Shown here one piece after another: positions 46,808 to 55,073 of a DNA stretch of 64,000 nucleotides. Source of the DNA: Lachnospiraceae bacterium (GTDB lineage: Bacteria; Bacillota; Clostridia; Lachnospirales; Lachnospiraceae); NCBI GenBank assembly GCA_022510565.1, contig JAFLTE010000008.1:1-64000 (forward strand). Reading direction: 5' to 3'. The notes under the pieces were generated by a model. The model did no database searches, was not told the DNA's origin, and worked only from the letters and a program-made list of their open reading frames with translations. The position numbers and the translations under genes are program-made. How positions within the stretch are numbered: the stretch's first letter is position 1; every line of letters begins with the position of its first letter.

Positions 46808-47578
46808 TTACATCTGTTCACCGCAAAAATGCGTGATAAACGTTCTTCTGTGAATCGGACACGGACCGTATTTTTTCAGCGCATCAATATGCGCCTGTGC
46901 ACCGTACCCTTTGTTGGATGCGAAGCCGTATTCCGGATAGATTTCATCATACTTTACCATAAGCCGATCCCTCGTGACCTTAGCTACGATACTTGCGGCA
47001 CCGATAGAAATGCTCTTGGCATCACCTTTAACAATCGGCACCTGCCTGACAGACACCTGCGGAATGGTGACCGCATCGTTTAGCAGAAGATCCGGCACCG
47101 TCGTAAGATTCGTGATTGCCTCACGCATCGCTTCATAGGTCGCCTGAAGGATATTGATTTCATCAATCCGCTCGGGTGTACTGTATCCGAGTCCCACCGC
47201 AACGGCACGCTCCATAATCACATCATAAAGCTCTTCTCTCTTTTTTTCGGACAGTTTCTTGGAATCGTTGATATATAAAATGTCACAATCTTTCGGTAAA
47301 ATTACCGCACCCGCTACAACAGGCCCCGCCAGAGGACCACGCCCCACCTCGTCTATGCCGCATATATGGGCGTAGGAAGCGTATTCTCTCTCATATTTCT
47401 TAAGTTCCTCACACCGCGCCACTTCCTTCTCATAGGCAGCGATTCTCTTCCTTATCTGTTTCACGGCAGCCTGCACGCCTGCCCTCTCATCCTGTTCATA
47501 TTGCAAAAACAACGCAGGCAGCTCCTCAATTGACGCTGCCTGTATTTTTGCTTTAATGGCTCCGATTGCCTCCGCCAT
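46808..47578 (-). CDS. rnhB: Ribonuclease HII
   Basis: RnhB removes RNA from RNA-DNA hybrids and nicks at single ribonucleotides. Family motifs are CGIDEVGRGPLAGPVVAGAVIL, INDSKKLSEKKRE, and the third acidic region with SIGAASIVAKVTRDRLM. The 256-residue length, with an N-terminal helical extension of about 70 residues, matches the Bacillus type. It follows the second signal peptidase by 12 bp. Confidence 0.96.
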   Translation of the reverse strand: MAEAIGAIKAKIQAASIEELPALFLQYEQDERAGVQAAVKQIRKRIAAYEKEVARCEELKKYEREYASYAHICGIDEVGRGPLAGPVVAGAVILPKDCDILYINDSKKLSEKKREELYDVIMERAVAVGLGYSTPERIDEINILQATYEAMREAITNLTTVPDLLLNDAVTIPQVSVRQVPIVKGDAKSISIGAASIVAKVTRDRLMVKYDEIYPEYGFASNKGYGAQAHIDALKKYGPCPIHRRTFITHFCGEQM

Positions 47579-47590
47579 AGCTCTCCATCC

Positions 47591-48130
47591 TTATCTGTGT
47601 TTAATCAGTCCGAATTTGTTAAACGGCCAGATGCGCAGCCACGCCCTGCCGATAATTTCTTCACGTGTGATATTGCCAACCGACGGATCCCTGCTGTCCG
47701 TGCTGTTGTTTCTGTTATCTCCCATAACAAAGTACTCGTTATCGGCAAGCTGTATCTCCTCATATGCCCTGCCCGGACTCTTAATGACTTCCTTGCCGTA
47801 ATTTTCCGTTAAAACCTCACCGTTGATTAGGATATTGCCCTCCTCATCAATCTGCACCGTCTCTCCCGGCAGTCCGATTATTCTCTTGATATAGAATGTA
47901 TTATCCTCATAACGGAAGGGGAATACTATGATGTCGAAGCGCTCCGGATCGTGGAAACGATAGCTTATCTTATCGACAATCAGGTTATCCTCACTGCTTA
48001 GCTTCGGCTCCATGGAGCTTCCAAGCACTTGCGTCCTCTGTCCCACAAAATGGACCAACAGATATACCGCACATAATACAAACAATATGTATATACTGGT
48101 ACTTAAAATTTCCCTTAATATTTTCTTCAT
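47591..48130 (-). CDS. lepB: Signal peptidase I (second copy in the operon)
   Basis: The 179-residue protein has one N-terminal membrane helix (about 12-30), the nucleophile motif LGSSMEPKLS (Ser about residue 39), the Lys motif FYIKRIIGLPGE, and the box E YFVMGDNRNNSTDSRDP. It cleaves signal peptides outside the membrane. Its ATG overlaps the rbgA stop by four bases (ATGA). A larger homologue lies on the other side of rbgA. Confidence 0.94.
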   Translation of the reverse strand: MKKILREILSTSIYILFVLCAVYLLVHFVGQRTQVLGSSMEPKLSSEDNLIVDKISYRFHDPERFDIIVFPFRYEDNTFYIKRIIGLPGETVQIDEEGNILINGEVLTENYGKEVIKSPGRAYEEIQLADNEYFVMGDNRNNSTDSRDPSVGNITREEIIGRAWLRIWPFNKFGLIKHR

Positions 48131-49026
48131 TCCGTTATTTCCTCGATTCCGTCCGTAATTCGTACTGACTCGGTATCACCCGGCAGCTCCAATGTAATCC
48201 GGCCGATTCTGCCGCTTCTGAAATCTTCCATCACAATAGAGGACGCTTTCTCGTAATCCGCTTCCTGACCTTTCTTATAACACTTGCGATTCTCACATAT
48301 ATGCGTGAGCACCGTAAGCGGCGTTGTCATATCATCCGGCTCATCCATCTGATATCTGTCTGAAAGCTGCTCTCTGTAGTGCATTAAAAGATATGCAATC
48401 AAATCTCCGGCGAGTTCTGTCATCTCTAATATCTCATCATTCATAGAACCAATCAGAGCGAGATTCCTACCCACCTCTTTACTCTCAAACTTAGGCCATA
48501 AAATACCCGGTGTATCTAAAAGTTCCAATTCCTTATTCATCCGAATCCACTGTTTACCCTTCGTGACCCCCGGCTTATTTCCGGTCTTGGTGCACGCTTT
48601 GCCGGCAAAGGAATTAATAAAAGTGGATTTTCCTACATTCGGAATCCCCACCACGATAGCCCTGATGGGTCTGTTCTTAATACCACGTTTTCTGTCACGT
48701 TCAATCTTATCTTTACATGCTTCCCTGACAAGAGCGTGAATCGACTTAAGCCCCTGTCCGCTTCTGGCATTCACCTCGAGCACATGGAAACCTTTTTGCA
48801 TAAAATAATCCATCCAGAGTCGATTCGCCGACGCGTCTGCAAGGTCCGACTTATTGAGAAGAATTATTCTGGATTTATTCTTACCCAGCTCATCTATGTC
48901 CGGATTACGGCTGCTGAAGGGAATCCTCGCATCGACCAGCTCGATTACCAGATCAATCAGCCCGATGTTTTCCTGCATCATGCGCTTCGCCTTAGTCATG
49001 TGCCCCGGATACCACTGATAATTCAT
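48127..49026 (-). CDS. rbgA: Ribosome biogenesis GTPase YlqF / RbgA
   Basis: RbgA is a circularly permuted GTPase needed for late 50S assembly. The permuted order is visible: G4 LLNKSDLAD (about 57) precedes G1 GIPNVGKSTFIN (about 130) and G3 DTPGILWPKF. The N-terminus QWYPGHMTKAKRMM is diagnostic, and the C-terminal helical domain follows. At 299 residues it is a little longer than B. subtilis RbgA (282). It is flanked on both sides by signal peptidase genes and overlaps the second by four bases. Confidence 0.96.
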   Translation of the reverse strand: MNYQWYPGHMTKAKRMMQENIGLIDLVIELVDARIPFSSRNPDIDELGKNKSRIILLNKSDLADASANRLWMDYFMQKGFHVLEVNARSGQGLKSIHALVREACKDKIERDRKRGIKNRPIRAIVVGIPNVGKSTFINSFAGKACTKTGNKPGVTKGKQWIRMNKELELLDTPGILWPKFESKEVGRNLALIGSMNDEILEMTELAGDLIAYLLMHYREQLSDRYQMDEPDDMTTPLTVLTHICENRKCYKKGQEADYEKASSIVMEDFRSGRIGRITLELPGDTESVRITDGIEEITE

Positions 49027-49047
49027 ATGTATAATCCTTTCGCTAAG

Positions 49048-49632
49048 CTATTCAATCAGTCCCATGATTTCCCATTCTGTTGCCATCTTAAACCATGCCT
49101 TACCGACTATATTATCTTTCTTGACCGCCCCGATATTACCCGAGCGGCTGTCCTCGCTGCTGTTGCGGTTATCTCCCATCACGAAGAATTCATCTGACGC
49201 CAATTTCAATTCATTCTCCGCAATACCCGCATCGATTATCTTATCAAAGGACTCGTCTTCGTCCAGAAGAACACCGTCAACATATACATTTCCGTCCAGA
49301 ATCTGTATCGTTTCTCCGGGGAGGGCCACCACCCTTTTTACATAATAATGGGAATTCTGGTTGCCGTTCGGAAGGAAAACCACCACGTCACCCCGCTTAG
49401 GTGAAGAAAGCCTATATACTACCCTGTTCATCAGAATCTCCTGTCCGTTGTAAAGCATAGGCTCCATGGAGTCACCAACCACACTTGTTTTCATTCCCAC
49501 CGAAAACACAATCACAAATGCCAGAAAAATGACAATCATACTTCCGACAATCATCTCGAAAATATCTTTGATAAGCTTCGGATTCAATTTCTTCTTTTTC
49601 TGATAAAAAGTCAGACCTTTTCTTCTCGCCAC
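49048..49632 (-). CDS. lepB: Signal peptidase I
   Basis: The 194-residue enzyme has a membrane helix (about 22-45), SVVGDSMEPMLYNGQ with the nucleophile Ser, the catalytic Lys in YYVKRVVALPGE, and FFVMGDNRNSSEDSRS. The start is GTG (VARRKGLTFYQ): GGAGGA precedes it by about seven bases, and the -10 promoter box lies only 22 bp upstream, so 35 further in-frame codons starting at an upstream ATG cannot be part of it. It is the first gene of the lepB-rbgA-lepB-rnhB operon. Confidence 0.93.
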   Translation of the reverse strand: MARRKGLTFYQKKKKLNPKLIKDIFEMIVGSMIVIFLAFVIVFSVGMKTSVVGDSMEPMLYNGQEILMNRVVYRLSSPKRGDVVVFLPNGNQNSHYYVKRVVALPGETIQILDGNVYVDGVLLDEDESFDKIIDAGIAENELKLASDEFFVMGDNRNSSEDSRSGNIGAVKKDNIVGKAWFKMATEWEIMGLIE

Positions 49633-49653
49633 GGAATGTTCCTCCACCTTCGT

Positions 49654-49682
49654 ATTATACCAACAAAGGAACATAAAAGCAA
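49654..49682 (-). promoter_or_regulatory. SigA-type promoter of the lepB-rbgA-rnhB operon
   Basis: TTGCTT (49677-49682), 17 bp, TATAAT (49654-49659). The -10 lies only about 21 bp before the GTG start, giving a short leader, and it fixes that start. Confidence 0.75.
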
Positions 49683-49719
49683 TCTTCCCTATTTTGCTTT
49701 TGCAGTTGAATATGTACAT

Positions 49720-49756
49720 AAAAAACAGATACCTCAAATCTCTTCAAGGTATCTGC
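49720..49756 (-). terminator. Terminator of the rplS transcript
   Basis: CAGATACCT (plus 49726-49734) pairs with AGGTATCTG (49747-49755); on the minus strand the stem is followed by TTTTTTATG. It lies 15 bp after rplS, separating it from lepB. Confidence 0.8.
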
Positions 49757-49770
49757 CTCATCATTCCTAA

Positions 49771-50118
49771 TTATCTCACAACCTCTTTAACCTTAGCCTT
49801 CTTACCGATACGGTTTCTTAAGTAGTTCAGCTTCGCACGTCTTACCTTACCTCTTCTTACCACTTCCACTTTCTCAACATTCGGAGAGTGTAAAGGCCAT
49901 GTCTTCTCAACGCCGACACCGTTAGATACCTTTCTTACGGTGAATGTTGCTCTGCTGCTTCCGCCCTGAATTTTTAATACGGTTCCCTCAAAAACCTGTA
50001 TTCTCTCGCGGTTACCTTCCTTAATTTTACCGTATACTTTAACGGTATCGCCGACATTAAAGTCGCTTACGTTCTCTTTTAACTGTTCTGCTTCGATTTC
50101 TCTAATAATCTCATTCAT
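49771..50118 (-). CDS. rplS: 50S ribosomal protein L19
   Basis: L19 is at the 30S-50S interface. Motifs seen are [26 protein letters not shown], the Arg/Lys-rich [26 protein letters not shown]-terminus (positions about 88-113) and [21 protein letters not shown]. The length of 115 is canonical. AGGAGG precedes the ATG. It has its own promoter, whose -35 overlaps the trmD stop, and a terminator just after. Confidence 0.97.
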   Translation of the reverse strand: MNEIIREIEAEQLKENVSDFNVGDTVKVYGKIKEGNRERIQVFEGTVLKIQGGSSRATFTVRKVSNGVGVEKTWPLHSPNVEKVEVVRRGKVRRAKLNYLRNRIGKKAKVKEVVR

Positions 50119-50194
50119 GGTTTTGCCTCCTATTGAATCTGGATGTTCTTAATACAATCTGTAACAGAGGACCATCTTTTTTCGCAACAGTAAT

Positions 50195-50223
50195 AATTTA
50201 GCATAGATTTTGACTAAATGCAA
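50195..50223 (-). promoter_or_regulatory. Promoter of rplS within the trmD 3' end
   Basis: TTGCAT (50218-50223), 17 bp, TAAATT (50195-50200) preceded by TGC (extended -10). It allows rplS expression beyond that of the ylxM-ffh operon. Confidence 0.65.
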
Positions 50224-50939
50224 GGGTTTTTTGCAATATATGCCTCATACAAGTCCGGACGTAGTTTTTTCGTCCGCTCTATGGACTGTTCAAGCCGCCA
50301 TGCATCCACCTTCGCATGGTCTCCTGAGAGAAGGATTTCTGGCACCTTCTTGTCACGCCACAACTCCGGTCGGGAATATTGCGGGTACTCTAACAGCCCG
50401 TCATAAAAGGACTCTGTCACAGCCGAATCGGAATTGTGAAGCACGCCCGGCACCAGCCTGGCAATGGCATCCACCATCACCATGGCAGGCAATTCTCCAC
50501 CGGTCAACACATAATCTCCGATGGAGACATAGTCGGTGACAACCTCCTCCAGAACACGCTCGTCAATTCCCTCGTAGTGTCCGCACAGTATGATTAAGTC
50601 CTCTTCTTCAGCAAATTCCTTAGCCATCTCCTGTCGAAAAGTCTTACCCTGCGGAGTCACATAGATTACCCGCACTTTCTTACCGTCTGTGTTTCGCGCT
50701 GCAATCTTATCCTGCACCGCCATACACGCATCGTAGACCGGCTGCGCCTGCATGAGCATTCCCGCACCGCCGCCGTAAGTGTAATCGTCCACCTTGCCGT
50801 GCTTATCCAGTGTATAGTCCCGAATATTCACTGCCTCTATGGAAATATATTCTCTCTCCACCGCTCTCCCGATAATACTGGTGTTTAATCCCTGCATCAC
50901 CATCTCCGGAAAGAGTGTCAGAATATGAAAATTCATCAT
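50214..50939 (-). CDS. trmD: tRNA (guanine-N1)-methyltransferase
   Basis: TrmD methylates G37 of tRNAs with SAM. It is a trefoil-knot SPOUT enzyme: FHILTLFPEMV at the start, the DDYTYGGGAGMLMQ segment, and the knot region LCGHYEGIDERVLE...YVSIGDYVLTGGELPAMVMVDA are characteristic. The start is put at the first of two tandem ATGs behind GGAG (241 residues); a GTG two codons upstream is possible but overlaps the ribosome site. It lies 13 bp after rimM. Confidence 0.96.
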   Translation of the reverse strand: MMNFHILTLFPEMVMQGLNTSIIGRAVEREYISIEAVNIRDYTLDKHGKVDDYTYGGGAGMLMQAQPVYDACMAVQDKIAARNTDGKKVRVIYVTPQGKTFRQEMAKEFAEEEDLIILCGHYEGIDERVLEEVVTDYVSIGDYVLTGGELPAMVMVDAIARLVPGVLHNSDSAVTESFYDGLLEYPQYSRPELWRDKKVPEILLSGDHAKVDAWRLEQSIERTKKLRPDLYEAYIAKNPCI

Positions 50940-50952
50940 ATTCACTCCATTT

Positions 50953-51459
50953 CTATATCAAGCCGTCCATAATATGAACGGTGATTCTGCCCTGTTCCAT
51001 ATCAATCGATTTGACACACTGTTTGATTGCAGGGAGCAATACTTCCGTGCCGTCCTGCCGCGTCACGATATAGACATCATTGGCCCCGGTGGTCAGAACA
51101 TCTTTCATTTTCCCGAAATACTCTCCGTCCTCCGTAACGACCTCCATATCAATTAAGTCAGCGATAAAGTACTCGTCTTTCTTAAGCTTTACCGCCTGTT
51201 CACGCTTGATGTACAGTTTCGCACTCTTGTACTTCTCGATATCATTGATGGAATCGTATCCCTTAAATTTCAGAATGGCATATTGCTTGAAGAATTTCAC
51301 GCCCTCGATTTCAAGATTTATACGCTCCCTGCCGGTGTCCATTATGACCTCTTTTAACTTTTTAAAACGATTGACATCATCCGTCGTGGGGAACACCTTG
51401 ACTTCACCTTTGATTCCGTGTGTCTGCGTGATAACGCCCACCTGCATTTCTGATACCAT
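50953..51459 (-). CDS. rimM: 16S rRNA processing protein RimM
   Basis: RimM helps mature the 30S head. The N-terminal RimM domain (QVGVITQTHGIKGEVKVFPTTDD) and the C-terminal PRC-barrel (EYFIADLIDMEVVTEDGEYFGKMKDVLTTGANDVYIV) are clear. The start is taken at MVSEMQV (168 residues), since GGAGGAAGT is directly before it; a TTG six codons upstream overlaps that site. It is followed by trmD in the usual order. Confidence 0.94.
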   Translation of the reverse strand: MVSEMQVGVITQTHGIKGEVKVFPTTDDVNRFKKLKEVIMDTGRERINLEIEGVKFFKQYAILKFKGYDSINDIEKYKSAKLYIKREQAVKLKKDEYFIADLIDMEVVTEDGEYFGKMKDVLTTGANDVYIVTRQDGTEVLLPAIKQCVKSIDMEQGRITVHIMDGLI

Positions 51460-51484
51460 ACTTCCTCCGCTCCGCAAACTCGAA

Positions 51485-51514
51485 ACAGCCTCACAGAATA
51501 CTCTATGAGGCTGT
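51485..51514 (-). other. Inverted repeat between khpA and rimM
   Basis: ACAGCCTCA (51485-51493) and TGAGGCTGT (51506-51514) form a 9-bp stem directly after the khpA stop. On the minus strand only TTTCG follows, so it is a weak terminator at best and more likely an RNA-processing or attenuation hairpin that lowers rimM-trmD output. Confidence 0.55.
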
Positions 51515-51518
51515 CCAA

Positions 51519-51746
51519 TTAAACAATTTCTACATCCACTCTCTTATTGTCTTTGGATGATGCTGCTTTCACCACCGAACGAATTGCCTTGGCAATACGT
51601 CCCTGCTTGCCGATCACCTTACCCATATCAGACGCTGCAACATGAAGTTCTACGGTAATATGCTTACCCTCTTCCTTCTCGGTCACAACCACTTCGTCAG
51701 GGTTTTCGACAAGAGCTTTTGCGATTACTTCAACCAATTCTTTCAT
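51519..51746 (-). CDS. khpA: KH-domain RNA-binding protein KhpA (YlqC)
   Basis: The 75-residue protein is a single KH domain. The GxxG loop occurs in GKVIGKQGRIAKAIRSVVKAA. In Gram-positives KhpA forms a pair with KhpB and influences cell elongation and small-RNA function. Its place between rpsP and rimM is conserved. Confidence 0.93.
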   Translation of the reverse strand: MKELVEVIAKALVENPDEVVVTEKEEGKHITVELHVAASDMGKVIGKQGRIAKAIRSVVKAASSKDNKRVDVEIV

Positions 51747-51780
51747 AGTTCACCTCCAAAAGCCTTGCTTCCCACACACG

Positions 51781-52026
51781 TTATTTTGTTATACCAACGC
51801 TCTTGAAAATCCTGCTGACAATCTCCGTCGGCTGGGCGCCGTTTGCTAACCACTTCTTAGCTGCCTCCTCGTCTACCTTGTAGGTGCTGGGATCCGTGTT
51901 CGGATCATATGTGCCGATTTCCTCGATAAATCTTCCGTCTCTCGGAGATCTGGAATCTGCAACTACGATTCTGTAGAAAGGAGATTTCTTCTGTCCCATT
52001 CTTCTCAATCTGATTTTAACTGCCAT
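51781..52026 (-). CDS. rpsP: 30S ribosomal protein S16
   Basis: S16 (81 residues) begins [25 protein letters not shown], the family signature, and has [10 protein letters not shown] and VSRIFKSVG later. It lies 45 bp behind ffh and 34 bp ahead of khpA in the conserved order. Confidence 0.97.
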   Translation of the reverse strand: MAVKIRLRRMGQKKSPFYRIVVADSRSPRDGRFIEEIGTYDPNTDPSTYKVDEEAAKKWLANGAQPTEIVSRIFKSVGITK

Positions 52027-52071
52027 TTTTCTTTGCCTCCATGTAAAAAATATTATTGTTTATTTGAAATC

Positions 52072-53439
52072 CTAAAAAGGAAATTTCATACCACCCATAC
52101 CGCCGAACATTCCTCGTCCCTTCTTGCCTCCCAACATACCGGGGATCTGCTTCATCATCTTCTGGGACTGTTCAAACTGTTTGATAAACTTATTCACGAT
52201 TGCGATATCCACTCCTGCGCCCCGCGCAATACGATGCTTACGGCTGGGGTTTAACAGCTTAGGATTCTGACGCTCTGCAGGTGTCATACTTAAGACGATG
52301 GCTTCCATACGCGCAAGCTGCTTCTCATCCACCAAGGATTCCAAATCCCCCATCTGCTTGCCCATACCCGGCAGCATGCTCATAAGGCTCGACAAACCGC
52401 CCATATTGCGCATCTGCTTCATACTTTCCAGATAATCCTCGAAATCAAACTTGCCCTTCTTCATGCGGGCAGCCATCTGCTTTTCTTTCTCTTCGTCGAT
52501 GTCGATATTCTGCTGTGCCTTCTCAATCAGCGTCAACACATCGCCCATACCGAGGATTCGACTCGCCATACGGTCCGGATAAAACTGCTCTAGATCGGAC
52601 AATTTCTCACCCATACCGATATACAGAATCGGCTTGCCGGTCACTGCCTTAACGGAAAGCGCCGCACCACCTCTGGAATCACCGTCCATTTTGGAGAGAA
52701 TCACTCCGTCGACTCCAATCTTATCGTCGAAATCTTTAGCAACATTGACAGCATCCTGACCGGTCATGGCATCGACTACAAGGAGTGTCTGATGCACATC
52801 CACATTACTCTTAATCTCCTGAAGCTCCGCCATCATCTCCTCGTCAATATGGAGACGACCTGCCGTATCCAGAATGACAACGTTATGTCCGTTCTTCTCC
52901 GCATGCTCAATCGCCGCTTTTGCGATATTGACAGGCTTATGATTCTCACCCATGGAGAATACATCCACCTGCTGTTTCTCTCCGTTTATCTGTAACTGTT
53001 TGATGGCTGCCGGTCTGTAGACATCACATGCCACCAACAATGGTTTCTTACCCTTTAACTTAAGCTTGCCCGCAATCTTCGCCGTGGTGGTCGTCTTACC
53101 TGCACCCTGCAGACCGCACATCATAATAACGGTGATCGATTTGCCCGGCTGTAAAGTAATCTCCGTCGTCTCGGAACCCATCAGAGATACCATCTCTTCA
53201 TTGACGATCTTGATAACCATCTGACCCGGATTTAAACCGTTCAGTACATCCGTGCCGACAGCACGCTCCTCCACGGACTTGACGAACTGCTTTACGACCT
53301 TAAAATTGACATCCGCCTCTAAAAGCGCCATCTTGACTTCTTTTAAGGCAGTTTTGACATCTTCTTCCGTGAGACGGCCTTTGCTTCTTAAATTCTTAAA
53401 AACATTCTGCAATTTATCGGTAAGACTCTCAAATGCCAT
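52072..53439 (-). CDS. ffh: Signal recognition particle GTPase Ffh
   Basis: Ffh binds 4.5S/6S SRP RNA and signal sequences and delivers ribosomes to FtsY. N and G domains: GLQGAGKTTTTAKIA (about residue 107), VDAMTGQDAVN, DTAGRLHIDEE and SKMDGDSRGGAA. The M domain is Met-rich (from about 300: GLSSLMSMLPGMGKQMGD, then MMKQIPGML and a Gly/Met tail). The length of 455 is normal. It is 35 bp after ylxM. Confidence 0.97.
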   Translation of the reverse strand: MAFESLTDKLQNVFKNLRSKGRLTEEDVKTALKEVKMALLEADVNFKVVKQFVKSVEERAVGTDVLNGLNPGQMVIKIVNEEMVSLMGSETTEITLQPGKSITVIMMCGLQGAGKTTTTAKIAGKLKLKGKKPLLVACDVYRPAAIKQLQINGEKQQVDVFSMGENHKPVNIAKAAIEHAEKNGHNVVILDTAGRLHIDEEMMAELQEIKSNVDVHQTLLVVDAMTGQDAVNVAKDFDDKIGVDGVILSKMDGDSRGGAALSVKAVTGKPILYIGMGEKLSDLEQFYPDRMASRILGMGDVLTLIEKAQQNIDIDEEKEKQMAARMKKGKFDFEDYLESMKQMRNMGGLSSLMSMLPGMGKQMGDLESLVDEKQLARMEAIVLSMTPAERQNPKLLNPSRKHRIARGAGVDIAIVNKFIKQFEQSQKMMKQIPGMLGGKKGRGMFGGMGGMKFPF

Positions 53440-53474
53440 ATGACTTCATGCCTTTCCCAAGCGATTCCAAGTCT

Positions 53475-53828
53475 CTACAACTCCTGCAAAATCTCCGCAG
53501 AAAGCTGTTTCATCTGCATACTGTATGCCGCCTTATCCGGCAGCTCATTGTTTTCATACTGCTCTGACAAACGATTGATGCGGGATACCTTGTCCTTAAT
53601 CCTCTCAAACTTCGCCACGAGCTGAAGTTTCTCCTCGTAGCCCTGCAGCATCTTATCGCAGCGCTTTACGATATCGTGCACTGCCTGTCTGCTGATTCCT
53701 TCCTCCTGCGCAATCTCGCCCAGAGAAAGATTATCATAGACGATGCCCTCGTATACCTGCCGTTGATGCTTTGTCAGCAGTTCTCCATAGAAATCATATA
53801 ATAAACCTTGTTCTACGATTTTCTCCAT
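53475..53828 (-). CDS. ylxM: YlxM/p13-like helix-turn-helix protein (UPF0122)
   Basis: The 117-residue protein resembles a sigma-70 region 4: LLTKHQRQVYEGIVYDNLSLGEIAQEEGISRQAVHDIVKRCDKML is a clear helix-turn-helix. YlxM is thought to modulate SRP GTPases and is usually next to ffh or ftsY. It is the first gene of the ylxM-ffh-rpsP-khpA-rimM-trmD operon. Confidence 0.93.
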   Translation of the reverse strand: MEKIVEQGLLYDFYGELLTKHQRQVYEGIVYDNLSLGEIAQEEGISRQAVHDIVKRCDKMLQGYEEKLQLVAKFERIKDKVSRINRLSEQYENNELPDKAAYSMQMKQLSAEILQEL

Positions 53829-53872
53829 GATAAAAACTCCGGTCGGGCTTACTCTGAAATCCCGACTTTTGC

Positions 53873-53901
53873 ATTCTACTATATATGAATGAGGGTGTCA
53901 A
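53873..53901 (-). promoter_or_regulatory. SigA-type promoter of the ylxM-ffh-rpsP operon
   Basis: TTGACA (53896-53901), 17 bp, TAGAAT (53873-53878), near-consensus. The transcript would begin with a GTCGGG/CCCGAC stem-loop (53842-53866) at its very 5' end, which may stabilise the mRNA. Confidence 0.75.
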
Positions 53902-53926
53902 GTAGTTTTTGTTGACAGGGTGAAAT

Positions 53927-53955
53927 GGAAAGACCGCCTATATGGCGGTCTTTCC
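53927..53955. other. Perfect hairpin insulating the ffh and agr operons
   Basis: GGAAAGACCGCC and GGCGGTCTTTCC form a 12-bp perfect stem with a five-base loop. Neither side has a strong T run (TAAAAT; CATTTC). It lies in the 375-bp gene-free stretch 53829-54203, between the ylxM promoter and the terminator of the agr-linked genes, and may act as a second-line or bidirectional terminator. I see nothing else coding in that stretch. Confidence 0.5.
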
Positions 53956-54029
53956 TAAAATATCCAACGAAAACGGCAGCTTATTTGCCGCTGAATCTCT
54001 TGCAAAAATCGGCAGTTTTTGAATCATAA

Positions 54030-54071
54030 ATAAAAGAGAGCAGCCACAATCATTCTGCTGCGACTGCCCTC
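54030..54071 (-). terminator. Terminator downstream of the agr-linked lipoprotein
   Basis: On the minus strand GAGGGCAG (54064-54071) pairs with CTGCTCTC (54036-54043), then TTTTATTTA follows. The long loop can pair further internally. It lies about 130 bp beyond the lipoprotein stop. Confidence 0.6.
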
Positions 54072-54203
54072 ACAAAATTAATTATTTAATTCTTTTCCAT
54101 ACTGGCATCATCCGGAACGATTCGCGGCCTGATTATCCGTCTATTATCACTTTACTGTTTCATTTATGGTGACGCCAGATGCACGGTCAAGGGAGTTTTG
54201 CAA

Positions 54204-54524
54204 CTAATCAACATCTATATATTCCTTTTTCACATATCCTTCAGCAGTGTCTTCCTCTTCCTGCCATGATATCCGGTAGAACCCATTATATTCTGCCAAA
54301 ATATTTACCTTTTGTTCTTTTTTTAGTAAACCGATAACAGTAGCATCTTCAGACGGCTCTTCACGTATTCTTAAAGTAGTTACATTAACACTTCCTACGC
54401 TGTTTTTTAAAGATTCGCTTTCTGTTACAGCATCATTATCCACGATATTATTGGTATCTGCACCACATGCACATGTATATAACACGGTGCCAAGCAGTAA
54501 TATAATTAGCAGACATCTTTTCAT
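54204..54524 (-). CDS. Small SH3b-domain lipoprotein
   Basis: The 106-residue protein has a hydrophobic signal segment (residues 3-16) ending in a Cys-rich lipobox-like TCAC (Cys20), a short acidic linker, then one bacterial SH3 domain (about 45-106; VTTLRIREEPSEDATVIGLLKKEQKVNIL, then GFYRISW and EGYVKKEYI). It should be membrane-tethered outside the cell, where SH3b domains bind wall peptides. It follows the secreted 139-residue protein by 65 bp and is the last gene of the agr island. I see no enzyme domain. Confidence 0.8.
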   Translation of the reverse strand: MKRCLLIILLLGTVLYTCACGADTNNIVDNDAVTESESLKNSVGSVNVTTLRIREEPSEDATVIGLLKKEQKVNILAEYNGFYRISWQEEEDTAEGYVKKEYIDVD

Positions 54525-54589
54525 TTTTTCTTGTTCTCCTTAATGAATTTTATACTGTAAACCAACTCATATAGATGTTGTACGGACAA

Positions 54590-55009
54590 CTATTTTGCAT
54601 CGACAACTCGACCGACTGCTGATAAATAAGAATAGGTCTGCCCTACATCTCCGTATATATCACAGGATAACGTAATTAAGTATTGATCATCATCCAAAAC
54701 AACGGCAAAGCTATATCTACACACGTCACCACTGAATGAAGTATTATGATAACTCCCGTGACAATCTACATAATAATGTGTTCCTTTATAATTACTTCCC
54801 AGAAAATCAACAAAAGCTGCACTTGTTCCATCTGTATAGGTCCATTTAACAGTTACATCAATCTGTCCATAACCGGAAATATTCACTGTATGTGTGTGCG
54901 TAAATTCATGGGCTTGTATGGATTCAGCAGCTGCATAACATCGTATATTGAACCCTAACATAATGGCAACACATAAAACTAATGCTAAAAAAATTTTGTA
55001 TTTTTTCAT
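54590..55009 (-). CDS. Small secreted protein downstream of agrD, unknown function
   Basis: The 139-residue protein has a clear Sec signal peptide (KIFLALVLCVAIMLGF, cleavage expected near CYAA-AES). The mature part is beta-rich by pattern, with a His/Thr patch HEFTHTHTVNISGYGQ, many Tyr, and two Cys (CHGSYHNTSFSGDVC) that could form a disulfide. I recognise no domain. AAGGAGG lies directly before the ATG. It begins 64 bp after agrD on the same strand, so it may be co-expressed with the quorum-sensing genes as an effector. Confidence 0.75.
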   Translation of the reverse strand: MKKYKIFLALVLCVAIMLGFNIRCYAAAESIQAHEFTHTHTVNISGYGQIDVTVKWTYTDGTSAAFVDFLGSNYKGTHYYVDCHGSYHNTSFSGDVCRYSFAVVLDDDQYLITLSCDIYGDVGQTYSYLSAVGRVVDAK

Positions 55010-55073
55010 TCATACCTCCTTTCAAATTTCCTTTCACCCATTTCTTTGCATTATAAGTTAAGCGTACCGGATT

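Noticed and set aside
49633..49737. Longer start for the first signal peptidase gene, 35 codons upstream
   Set aside because: The promoter -10 and -35 lie inside that extension, and the GTG with GGAGGA at 49632 gives the usual family length.
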